From an uncultured Roseateles sp. (GTDB taxonomy: Bacteria; Pseudomonadota; Gammaproteobacteria; Burkholderiales; Burkholderiaceae_C), in contig NZ_CAMFJS010000021.1 in the NCBI RefSeq assembly GCF_945956965.1, positions 1-64,000 of the forward strand: DNA of 64,000 nt, in the 5' to 3' direction. The position numbers were made by a program, and so were the translations under genes. The notes beneath the pieces were generated by a model. The model searched no databases. It had not been told where the DNA came from and worked only from the letters and a program-made list of their open reading frames with translations. Shown piece after piece: positions 39,976 to 48,605 of this stretch. The stretch's first letter is position 1, and the number at the start of each line of letters is the position of its first letter.

Positions 39976-42516
39976 ATGCGCGATTTGTCTGCCCCGCTAG
40001 CCTGGCCAAATGGCAAGCCAGAGTCTGGTGAGGCCACCGCCGCCCAATCCGCCGACAAGCACAGCTTTGTCTGGCCCATGCCGCCCTATGCGGCATATCC
40101 GCTGGCCACGCCGCAGACCTCGGCCGAGCCCTGCGAGGTGCTGGGCACCAATGGCAGCCGCAGCCCTGGCCATTTGATTCTGCTGGCCCCGTCAGAGCGG
40201 GTGGCGCAAATCATGGTGCCGCCGGCCCGCCATGCGATTCCGCTGAAGTTCCCGCAGTTCCGCGTGCTCAAGCTGCTGCGCCCGGTGCAAGTGCCGCCGC
40301 GCGATGACACCCTGGCCTTGGACCAGCGCCCGCGCAGCCCGTTCAAGCTGCGCTTTGTGGGCGGCGGCGAGCTCAAGGGGCGGACCATCGGCCATGTGCA
40401 AAATGAGCTGGGCCTTTTCCTATTCCCCCCGCTGAGCGATAGCGACGACTCGGTGCTGCGCGTCTTCATCCCCAACGAGTCGCTGGACAAATTCGAAGTC
40501 GGCGAGCGCATCGGCGATGTGCTCTTGAAGGAAAACCTCGCCACCGCCGCGCAGATCAACGAAGCCGCCTTCGCTCAGCAGGAAATGCGCTCGCGCCGGG
40601 TGGGCGACATCCTGGTGGCCGAGCGCATCGTCAGCGCCGAACAGCTGATGCTGGCCATTGAACAGCAGGCCCGCATGCCCATGGTGCGCATCGGCGAAGC
40701 CTTGCTGGCCCTGGAGCTGATCACCGAAGAGCAGCTGGAATATGCGCTGGAGCTGCAGCGCGAAGACCGTTCGGTGCCGCTGGGTGAGTTGCTGGTGCGC
40801 CGCGGCATCGTCAGCCGCCAGGCCTTGCAATCGGCCCTGGCACGCAAGATGGGCTATCCGATCGTGGACGTGGACGCCTTCGCCATAGAGGCCGATGCCG
40901 TCAAGACCCTGCCCTTTGCCGTGGCCAAGCGCCTGGAAGTGCTACCCCTGCTGATCCGCGATGGCCGCCTGATTGTGGCCATGGAGGACCCGACCCGGCG
41001 CGAGGCGCTGGACGAGGTGGAGTTCATCTCCCAGCTCAAGGTCACCCCAACGCTGACCAAGCTGGGCACCCTGGCCTCGGCCATCCCCAATACCTACGAG
41101 CGCTACGGCAGCGACAACGTCAGCCGCAGCGACTTGATGCCCAATGTGCAAGGCCTGGACTTCTCGCTCGACCGGGCCGATCAGCTGATCGAGACCCTGG
41201 AGCGCGAGGTCAATGGGCGCGAAGGGCGTGATGGCCGCGATGACGACACGCCGATCGAGCAAAGCGACAACTCGCTGGTGCGGCTGATCAACACCATGAT
41301 CATCGACGCCAGCACCCAAGGCGTGTCCGACATCCACATCGAGACCTATCCAGGCAAGGAAAAGCTCAAGATCCGCTTCCGCCGCGACGGCGTGCTCAAG
41401 CCCTATCTGGAGCTGCCCAATACCTACCGTAACGCCATGATCGCCCGCATCAAGATCATGTGCGAGCTGGACATCTCCGAGCGCCGCAAGCCGCAAGACG
41501 GCAAGATCAATTTCGCGCGTTTCTCACCCCAGCACCGCCTGGAGCTGCGCGTGGCCACCATCCCCACCAATAACGGGCTGGAAGATGTGGTGATGCGTTT
41601 GCTGGCCTCCTCCAAGCCGCTGCCGCTGGAAAAGCTGGGCCTGACCGCGCGCAATCTCGAAGAACTCAAGAAAGCCGTCGCCCGCCCCTACGGCATGGTG
41701 CTGTGCGTGGGCCCCACGGGCTCCGGAAAAACCACCACCCTGCACTCGGCGATGAGCTATATCAACACGCCCGAACGCAAGATCTGGACCGCCGAAGACC
41801 CGGTGGAAATCACCCAGGCCGGCCTGCGCCAGGTGCAGGTCAACCCCAAGATCGACTGGACTTTCGCCAAGGCCTTGCGGGCCTTTTTGCGCGCCGACCC
41901 GGACGTGATCATGGTGGGCGAAATCCGCGATGAAGAAACCGGCGAAATCGCGGTTGAAGCCTCGCTGACCGGCCACTTGGTGATGTCCACCCTGCACACC
42001 AATAGCGCGGCCGAGACCATCACCCGCTTGTTGGACATGGGCATGGACCCCTTCAACTTTGCCGACTCGCTGCTGGCCGTGCTGGCCCAGCGCCTGGTGC
42101 GGCGCTTGTGCACCAGCTGCCGCACTTCGCAGCCAATGACCCAGGCCGAGCTGGACGAAATCCTGGACGACTATCTGAAAATCTATCCGGCCGAAGCCCG
42201 CCCGCCCCGCCAAACCGTGCTGGACGAATGGACCAAGGCCTACGGCCAGAACGGCCAGAACGGCCAGATCCTGCGCTACCACAGCCCCGGTTGCCCGGTG
42301 TGCGAGAACAGCGGCTTCAAGAGCCGCGCCGGCCTGCACGAGTTGCTGGTGGTCTCCAAGACCTTGCGGCGCCAGATCCAGACCGGCGCGCGTGCCGAGG
42401 AGCTGCTGCAGACCGCCTTGATGGAGGGCATGCTGTCCTTGCGCCAAGACGGTATTCTCAAAGTCTTGCAAGGCATCACCACCATGGGCGAAGTCCGCGC
42501 CACCAGCAACGCCTAG
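39976..42516 (+). CDS. GspE/PulE (MshE-like) type II/IV secretion ATPase with extended N-terminus
   Basis: Walker A GPTGSGKTTTLHSAMSY, Asp box SDIHIETYPG, Walker B/His box ADPDVIMVGEIRDEETGEIAVEASLTGHLVMSTLHTN, CxxC pairs; four MshEN-like half motifs upstream. Confidence 0.92.
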   Translation: MRDLSAPLAWPNGKPESGEATAAQSADKHSFVWPMPPYAAYPLATPQTSAEPCEVLGTNGSRSPGHLILLAPSERVAQIMVPPARHAIPLKFPQFRVLKLLRPVQVPPRDDTLALDQRPRSPFKLRFVGGGELKGRTIGHVQNELGLFLFPPLSDSDDSVLRVFIPNESLDKFEVGERIGDVLLKENLATAAQINEAAFAQQEMRSRRVGDILVAERIVSAEQLMLAIEQQARMPMVRIGEALLALELITEEQLEYALELQREDRSVPLGELLVRRGIVSRQALQSALARKMGYPIVDVDAFAIEADAVKTLPFAVAKRLEVLPLLIRDGRLIVAMEDPTRREALDEVEFISQLKVTPTLTKLGTLASAIPNTYERYGSDNVSRSDLMPNVQGLDFSLDRADQLIETLEREVNGREGRDGRDDDTPIEQSDNSLVRLINTMIIDASTQGVSDIHIETYPGKEKLKIRFRRDGVLKPYLELPNTYRNAMIARIKIMCELDISERRKPQDGKINFARFSPQHRLELRVATIPTNNGLEDVVMRLLASSKPLPLEKLGLTARNLEELKKAVARPYGMVLCVGPTGSGKTTTLHSAMSYINTPERKIWTAEDPVEITQAGLRQVQVNPKIDWTFAKALRAFLRADPDVIMVGEIRDEETGEIAVEASLTGHLVMSTLHTNSAAETITRLLDMGMDPFNFADSLLAVLAQRLVRRLCTSCRTSQPMTQAELDEILDDYLKIYPAEARPPRQTVLDEWTKAYGQNGQNGQILRYHSPGCPVCENSGFKSRAGLHELLVVSKTLRRQIQTGARAEELLQTALMEGMLSLRQDGILKVLQGITTMGEVRATSNA

Positions 42517-42535
42517 TCGACTCAAGAAAAACGAT

Positions 42536-44278
42536 ATGGACGCCGATCTGAACCCCAGCCCCGACAACAGCGGCGCCGCCGCGCCGCCAAAAAAGGTCAG
42601 ACTCGGCGATGTGCTGGTGCAGCAGCAGCTGATCTCCGAGCAGCAACTCAGCCAGGCGCTCGAATTGCAGCGCGCCAGCGGCAAAAAGCTGGGCCGTTTG
42701 CTGATCGATGCCGGCCTCATCACCGAAGAGGCCCTGGCCCATGTGTTGGCGCGGCAGTTGCGCATTCCCTTCGTCAACCTCAAGACCTTCCCGCTCAAGA
42801 CCGAGCTGGTGCGCCTGCTGTCAGAAACACCGGCGCGGCGCTTCCGCGCCATCGTGCTGGAAGATCGCGGCGAGGCCTTGCTGGTGGCCATGGCCGATCC
42901 GCTGGACTTGTTTGCTTACGACGAGCTGAGCCGCGTGCTCAAACGCCGCATCAGCATGGCGGTGGTGGCCGAGAGCCAGTTGCCCACCGCTTTTGACCGC
43001 CATTACCGCCGCAGCGAGGAAATCAGCGGCCTGGCCAAGGCGCTGGAAAAAGACATCGGCGACGCGGTCGACTTCGGCGCCTTGCAGGCCAGCGTGGGCC
43101 AGGAAGGCGCGCCCGTGGTGCGCCTGCTGCAAAGCGTGTTTGAAGACGCCACCCAAGCCGGCGCCTCGGATGTGCACATCGAGCCGCAGGAAGGCGAACT
43201 GCTGATCCGCACCCGCATTGACGGCGTGCTGCAAACCCAAACCCAGGCCGATAAGCGCATTGCCGCCGCCTTGTCGCAGCGGCTCAAGCTGATGGCCGGC
43301 CTGGACATTTCCGAGAAGCGCCTGCCGCAAGACGGCCGCTTCACCCTGCGCCTGCGCGACAAGACGATTGATGTGCGCCTGTCCACCCTGCCCGGCCAGT
43401 ACGGCGAGTCGGTGGTGATGCGTTTGCTGGGTCAGGGCGCGGCCATTCGCCGCCTGGGCCAGATCGAGATGCCCGCCGATATGCTGGCGCGTTTTCGCGA
43501 GATCCTGGGCCAGCAATCGGGCATGGTGCTGGTCACCGGCCCCACTGGCTCGGGCAAGACCACCACGCTTTACGCGGCCCTCAGCGAGCTCAATGCCGAG
43601 CAAAGCAAAATCATCACCGTGGAAGACCCGGTGGAATACCGCCTGCCCGGCCTGACCCAGGTGCAGGTGAACGAGAAGATCGAGCTGGACTTCGCCCGCG
43701 TGCTGCGCGCCACCTTGCGCCAGGACCCGGATGTGATTCTGGTCGGTGAAATGCGCGACCCGCAGACGGTGGAGATCGGCCTGCGTGCGGCCATCACCGG
43801 CCATATGGTGCTGTCCACCTTGCACACGCGCGACGCCATGAGCACGCCGTTTCGCCTGCTCGATATGGGCGCGCCGCCCTTCATGGTGGCCACCTCGCTG
43901 CAGGCGGTGATCGCCCAGCGCCTCTTGCGCGCTGTGTGTGAGCATTGCGCCGAAGACCATAGCCCAAATGCGCAAGAAGCCGCCTGGCTGGCGGCAGTGG
44001 CCGGCGCCGAGGCCGCCAGCATCAAGCCCCGTAAAGGCGTGGGCTGCTCGCAATGCAATGGCACGGGCTATGCCGGGCGCCGCGGCATTTACGAAATGCT
44101 GGAAATGAATGCCGATATGGCCGTGGCCGTGCAGCGCGGCGACGCCGCCGGCTTCATGCAAGCGGCCCGCCTGAGCCTTAAAGGCAAGACCCTGGCCGAC
44201 CGCGCCCTGGCCCTGGTCAAGGCGGGCAAGACCTCGCTGAGTGAGGCCATGCGCATCTCTTTTGACAACGACGACTGA
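42536..44278 (+). CDS. mshE: MSHA-type pilus ATPase MshE (GspE family)
   Basis: RLGDVLVQQQLISEQQLSQALELQRASGKKLGRLLIDAGLITEEALAHVLARQ (MshEN); Walker A GPTGSGKTTTLYAALSEL; QDPDVILVGEMRDPQTVEIGLRAAITGHMVLSTLHTRD. Confidence 0.92.
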   Translation: MDADLNPSPDNSGAAAPPKKVRLGDVLVQQQLISEQQLSQALELQRASGKKLGRLLIDAGLITEEALAHVLARQLRIPFVNLKTFPLKTELVRLLSETPARRFRAIVLEDRGEALLVAMADPLDLFAYDELSRVLKRRISMAVVAESQLPTAFDRHYRRSEEISGLAKALEKDIGDAVDFGALQASVGQEGAPVVRLLQSVFEDATQAGASDVHIEPQEGELLIRTRIDGVLQTQTQADKRIAAALSQRLKLMAGLDISEKRLPQDGRFTLRLRDKTIDVRLSTLPGQYGESVVMRLLGQGAAIRRLGQIEMPADMLARFREILGQQSGMVLVTGPTGSGKTTTLYAALSELNAEQSKIITVEDPVEYRLPGLTQVQVNEKIELDFARVLRATLRQDPDVILVGEMRDPQTVEIGLRAAITGHMVLSTLHTRDAMSTPFRLLDMGAPPFMVATSLQAVIAQRLLRAVCEHCAEDHSPNAQEAAWLAAVAGAEAASIKPRKGVGCSQCNGTGYAGRRGIYEMLEMNADMAVAVQRGDAAGFMQAARLSLKGKTLADRALALVKAGKTSLSEAMRISFDNDD

Positions 44279-45522
44279 TGCAAGCCTTTGCCTGGCGAGG
44301 ACGCAATAACCGCGGCGAATTGCTCGATGGCGTGATCGACGCCACCGACGCCGATGCCGTCGCCGCACAGCTGATGGCCGGCGGCGTCATCCCCGTCAGC
44401 ATTGCCCTCAATGGCGGCAGCGGCCCCAACGTCGGCGCACCCCAGCAGAACTGGCTGCAAATGCTGCAGAACCGGCCGGTCAGCACCGAGGACTGCCTGG
44501 TCATGACCCGCCAGCTCTACACCTTGCAAAAAGCCGGCGTGCCTATCTTGCGCTCGCTCGCGGGTCTTGAGGCCTCGACCGCGCAGCCGGCCATGATAGC
44601 CCTGCTGCAAGACCTGCGCGCCAGCCTGGACCAGGGCCGCGAACTGGCCACGGCCATGGGCCGGCACCCCAAGGTCTTCAGCCCTTTTTACATCGCCATG
44701 GTGCGGGTGGGCGAGATGACCGGCAAGCTGACCGAGGTGCTGCTGCGCCTGTCCCAGCATCTGGAGTTTGAGCTCGATATCCGCGCCCGCATCAAGCAAG
44801 CCCTGCGCTATCCGGTGATGGTGCTGGTCGCGATGGCGATTGCCATCATCGTCATCAATATCTTCGTTCTGCCCACCTTCGCGGCGGTGTTTGCCGGCTT
44901 CAAGGCCGAGCTGCCGTTGATGACCAAGCTGCTGCTGGGCTTTTCCGCCTGGACCCTGCGCTGGTGGCCCATGGTGATTGCGGGCACGGTCGGCTTGGTG
45001 ATGCTGATCCGCAGCTATCTGGCCACGCCGGGCGGGCGCTACCGCTGGGACCGCCGCAAGCTGCGCCTGCCGATTGCCGGCGAAATTGTGCTCAAGGCCA
45101 CACTGGCCCGCTTTGCCCGCAGCTTTGCTCTGGCCTACAGCTCGGGCGTGCCCATCAGCCAGGCCATGACGGTGGTGGCGCAGACGGTGGAGAACGCCTA
45201 CATCGGCAGCCGCATCGAGCAAATGCGTGACGGCGTGGAACGCGGTGAAAGCATCTCACGCTGCGCCGCTGCCTCCGGCGTCTTCACCCCCATCGTCTTG
45301 CAAATGATTGCCGTGGGCGAAGAGACCGGTGAGCTCGACGGGCTGATGATGGAAATCGCCGGCATGTACGAGCGCGAAACCGACTACAGCATCAAAGGCC
45401 TCTCGGCCTCCATCGAGCCCGTTTTGCTGCTCATCATCGGCGTGCTGGTGTTGATCCTGGCGCTGGGCGTGTTTCTGCCGCTGTGGAACCTGGGCCAGGC
45501 GGCCATGGGCCGTGGCGGCTGA
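44278..45522 (+). CDS. mshG: Type II secretion F / MshG-like inner-membrane platform protein
   Basis: QLYTLQKAGVPILRSLAGLEAST...VRVGEMTGKLTEVLLRLSQHLEFELDIRARIKQALRYPVMVLV; TGATG overlap with mshE. Confidence 0.92.
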   Translation: MQAFAWRGRNNRGELLDGVIDATDADAVAAQLMAGGVIPVSIALNGGSGPNVGAPQQNWLQMLQNRPVSTEDCLVMTRQLYTLQKAGVPILRSLAGLEASTAQPAMIALLQDLRASLDQGRELATAMGRHPKVFSPFYIAMVRVGEMTGKLTEVLLRLSQHLEFELDIRARIKQALRYPVMVLVAMAIAIIVINIFVLPTFAAVFAGFKAELPLMTKLLLGFSAWTLRWWPMVIAGTVGLVMLIRSYLATPGGRYRWDRRKLRLPIAGEIVLKATLARFARSFALAYSSGVPISQAMTVVAQTVENAYIGSRIEQMRDGVERGESISRCAAASGVFTPIVLQMIAVGEETGELDGLMMEIAGMYERETDYSIKGLSASIEPVLLLIIGVLVLILALGVFLPLWNLGQAAMGRGG

Positions 45523-45533
45523 GATCAAGGAGC

Positions 45534-45557
45534 AGGGCGTGATGGACTGCACGCCCT
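45534..45557 (+). terminator. Hairpin between mshG and the pilin gene (possible attenuator)
   Basis: AGGGCGTG-ATGGACTG-CACGCCCT, 8-bp stem, followed only by TGTG so not a classic terminator. Confidence 0.35.
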
Positions 45558-45753
45558 TGTGCGACACGCAGAAGATTAACTTGGCAAAAGTCTGCAATTT
45601 CTCAAACAAGGCCGGCGCCGCCCGATATAGAGTGTGAGACAGAGCTTGGGTGTTGCCTGCTGGTGCTGAGTATTGAGGGCACGAGAGGCATTCACTGCAT
45701 CAAAGGCATTGACGATTTTTCCGACTTTCCGACTCCCCAACCGAAGGACAACT

Positions 45754-46158
45754 ATGAAAAAGCAAGCCGGCTTTACCTTGATCGAACTCGTCATGGTCAT
45801 CGTGATCTTGGGCATCCTGGCCGCCGTGGCTCTGCCCAAGTTTGTCGATCTGAAGACCGATGCCAAACAGGCTGCCGTGGCCGGTGTGGCCGGTGCCCTG
45901 AGCAGCGCCTCGGCCGTCAACTACGCCGCCCGCAAGGTCAAAGGCACGGTGGCCAGCGCCACCAACACCACGGTCCCCATCACCAAGTGCAACGATGTGG
46001 CCAATGCCCTGCAAGGTGGCATGCCAACGACCGTGATCTTCACGCCCGCCACCGCCGCGAGCGCCGTGGCTGCGGACACGTCCGTCTCCTCCTGCGCCGT
46101 GCAGGACTCGGCCGACGCCACCATCACCGCAACCTTCACCGCCATCGGCATCCTCTGA
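45754..46158 (+). CDS. mshA: MSHA major-type pilin (MshA-like)
   Basis: MKKQAGFTLIELVMVIVILGILAAVALPKFVDLKTDAKQAAVAGVAGALSSASAVNYAARK, C-terminal Cys pair; ATG 45754 with upstream RBS. Confidence 0.87.
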   Translation: MKKQAGFTLIELVMVIVILGILAAVALPKFVDLKTDAKQAAVAGVAGALSSASAVNYAARKVKGTVASATNTTVPITKCNDVANALQGGMPTTVIFTPATAASAVAADTSVSSCAVQDSADATITATFTAIGIL

Positions 46159-46170
46159 GCGGCCAGTGGC

Positions 46171-46710
46171 ATGCGCGGCCCTGCCTCACATGCCCTCGCT
46201 GCGCTGAGCGCCTCTGGCGCACGCCCTGCACCCGCCCGCCCTCGCCTTTGCGAACGGCGGGCGTGTTCATTCAGGAGCCAGGGTTTCACGCTGATTGAGT
46301 TGGTGGTCGTGATGGTGATGATCGCCGCGCTATCGGTCTTCGCCCTGCCGCGCCTGCTCGACACCGAGATGTGGCGCTTGCGTGCCTTTTCGGATGATTT
46401 GCAAAGTCAGATGCAAGCGATGCTGCGCCTGTCCCTGGTGCAACGCCGCCCCATCATTGCCAGCATCAGCGGCAGCGGCGTGAGCTTCGTTTATGCCGCC
46501 GGGCCTTCGCTAGGCAGCATCAGTTGCCCGGCCACGTCCAGCCCCTGCATTGCGGAGAGCGCGGTCCGGACCATCACCTTCAACAGCGCCAACAGCGGCA
46601 GCAGCATCACCTCCACCGCTGCGGCCATGCCCGTCACGGTCAGCGTCGGCGGCTTCAGCCAGGCTTTTGTGCTGGAGAACGAGACCGGCCTGTTCTACGC
46701 CAGCCCATGA
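46171..46710 (+). CDS. MshC-like prepilin
   Basis: GFTLIELVVVMVMIAALSVFALPRLLDTEMWRLRAFSDDLQSQMQAMLRLSLVQRRPI. Confidence 0.8.
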   Translation: MRGPASHALAALSASGARPAPARPRLCERRACSFRSQGFTLIELVVVMVMIAALSVFALPRLLDTEMWRLRAFSDDLQSQMQAMLRLSLVQRRPIIASISGSGVSFVYAAGPSLGSISCPATSSPCIAESAVRTITFNSANSGSSITSTAAAMPVTVSVGGFSQAFVLENETGLFYASP

Positions 46711-47306
46711 TGAGCACGCGCGCACCAACCGCCCTACGCCTCACGAGCCCCCCCAGGGCCACACGCCAGCGCGGCTTGTCCATGATCGAGCTGATCATGT
46801 TCATCGTCGTCATCGGCGCCGCCTTGGCTGGCGTCTTGAAGATTTTTGTGCAGGCCGGCGCCAGCAGTGCCGACCCACAAATGCAGCGCCAGGCCTTGGC
46901 GATTGCCGAGTCACTGATGGAAGAGGTGCAACTGCAGGCCTTCACTTTTTGCGACCCCGACGACGCCAATCTGGAAACGGCAAGCAGCAGCGCCGGCTGC
47001 GCCAGCCAGGTGGAAAACCTGGGCCCCGAGGCCGGTGAAACCCGCTTCAGCACGCCGCAGTTCGACAACGTCAATGACTACAAGGGCTATGCCATGAACG
47101 CCGGCATCGTCGACATCAATAACGTCCCGGTGCCAGGTCTTGCCGGCTACAGCGCCAGTATCGATGTGGCCAATGCGGCGCTGGGCAACATCAGCCTGGC
47201 CAGCGGCGATGCGCTGCTGATCACCGTCACCGTCATTGGCCCGGGCGGCACGCAAGTTGTGCTCAGCGGCTACCGCAGCCGGCATTCACCCAATGCGGCG
47301 CTCTAA
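46707..47306 (+). CDS. MshD-like prepilin
   Basis: GLSMIELIMFIVVIGAALAGVLKIFVQAGASSADPQMQRQALAIAESLMEEVQLQAFTFCDPDD. Confidence 0.82.
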   Translation: MMSTRAPTALRLTSPPRATRQRGLSMIELIMFIVVIGAALAGVLKIFVQAGASSADPQMQRQALAIAESLMEEVQLQAFTFCDPDDANLETASSSAGCASQVENLGPEAGETRFSTPQFDNVNDYKGYAMNAGIVDINNVPVPGLAGYSASIDVANAALGNISLASGDALLITVTVIGPGGTQVVLSGYRSRHSPNAAL

Positions 47307-48165
47307 GATTTTTTCCGCACGCGCCAGCGCCCGTCGCCAGGCCGGCTTCACCTTGATCGAGGCGGTCATCGTCATCGTTCTGACGGGCATTCTGGCCACC
47401 ATCGTCAGCGTTTTCATCGTCTCGCCGGTGCAAAGCTATCTGGCCACCGCCGCCCGCACCCAACTGGTCGACCAAGCCGACACCGCCATGCGCCGCATCG
47501 CGCGTGACCTGGCCTTGGCCCTGCCTAATAGCGCCCGCGTCACAGCCAACGGCCTGAGCCTGGAGCTGATTCCCACCACTGGCGCGGCGCGTTACGCCAC
47601 CCAAGGCGCCAACCCGCTGCAATTCGGTGTGCTGGACACCAGCTTCGATCTGGTCGGCCCGGGCCTGAGCCTGGCCAGCGGCCAACAACTGGTGTTCTAC
47701 AACCTCGGCCCCGATGTGCCCGACGCCAATGCCTATGCCGACAACTCATCGGCCGCCGCTCAGGCCAGCTCGAACCGGCGCAGCGCCAGCAATGGTGCCG
47801 GTGTCGCCACCAGCATCAACATGAATTCGCTGGCCGCGCTGCCGGTAGGCCTGTTCGCCGAGCCTTACCGGGTTTACGCCGTCAGCGCCCCCGTCACCTA
47901 CCGCTGCGACGTCAGCGCCGGCGTGCAAACGCTGAGGCGCTACCAGAACTACGGCTTTCAACTCAACCAGCCGGACCCGCCTAGCGGCGGCAGCAGCACC
48001 GTGCTGGCCACCGGCGTCAGCGCCTGCAATTTCAGCTATGCACCGGCCGCCGTGGCGGCACGGGCCGCGCTGGTCACGCTCAAACTGACGCTCAGCGCCG
48101 ACACTCGCTCTGGCACCGAGTCCGTTTCGCTCTACCATGCGATTCACATTGACAACCTGCCCTGA
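47293..48165 (+). CDS. MshO-like prepilin
   Basis: GFTLIEAVIVIVLTGILATIVSVFIVSPVQSYLATAARTQLVDQADTAMRRIARDLALALPNSARV. Confidence 0.83.
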   Translation: MRRSKIFSARASARRQAGFTLIEAVIVIVLTGILATIVSVFIVSPVQSYLATAARTQLVDQADTAMRRIARDLALALPNSARVTANGLSLELIPTTGAARYATQGANPLQFGVLDTSFDLVGPGLSLASGQQLVFYNLGPDVPDANAYADNSSAAAQASSNRRSASNGAGVATSINMNSLAALPVGLFAEPYRVYAVSAPVTYRCDVSAGVQTLRRYQNYGFQLNQPDPPSGGSSTVLATGVSACNFSYAPAAVAARAALVTLKLTLSADTRSGTESVSLYHAIHIDNLP

Positions 48166-48598
48166 GCTGCGGCCTTTGATGCGAGGATTCACGCTGATTT
48201 CCATGCTCTTCATCCTGGTGGTGCTGGCCGCGCTGGGCGCGGCCATGGCCAGGTTCAGCATGCGCCAGCAACTCGGCAGCAGTAGCGAACTGGCAGCGGC
48301 CAAAGCCATGCAGGCCGCCAATGCCGGGCTGGAATGGGCAAACTTTCAAGTGCTTCGTCCTGCGGCGGCGCCCGCTTGTTTCGGCGCCACGAATATCGCC
48401 TTGACCGGCAATCTGAGTGACTTTGTGGTCAGCATCAGTTGCAGCCTGAGCAGCGGCAGCGACGCCGGCAACACCCTGAGCTTCTACCAAGTCACCGCCA
48501 CCGCCTGCAACGCCCCCAGCGCCGGCGCCTGCCCCAGCACGGCGGCCCTCAACCCCAGCTATGTCGAGCGGCAATTGACACGCCGCTTGGTGCGCTGA
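48137..48598 (+). CDS. MshP-like protein
   Basis: RGFTLISMLFILVVLAALGAAMARFSMRQQLGSSSELAAAKAMQAANAGLEWANFQ. Confidence 0.8.
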   Translation: MRFTLTTCPELRPLMRGFTLISMLFILVVLAALGAAMARFSMRQQLGSSSELAAAKAMQAANAGLEWANFQVLRPAAAPACFGATNIALTGNLSDFVVSISCSLSSGSDAGNTLSFYQVTATACNAPSAGACPSTAALNPSYVERQLTRRLVR

Positions 48599-48605
48599 GC
48601 CCGCC

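Noticed and set aside
41524-42891. 455-aa reverse ORF across the GspE-like genes
   Set aside because: Antisense to the Walker A/B region of real ATPases; no domain
42821-44368. 515-aa reverse ORF across mshE
   Set aside because: His/Gln/Ala-rich shadow ORF of a conserved ATPase
45581-45597. Sigma-54 promoter TTGGCAAAAGTCTGCAA upstream of mshA
   Set aside because: GG-to-GC spacing is 9 rather than 10 nt and the core matches imperfectly; too weak to call
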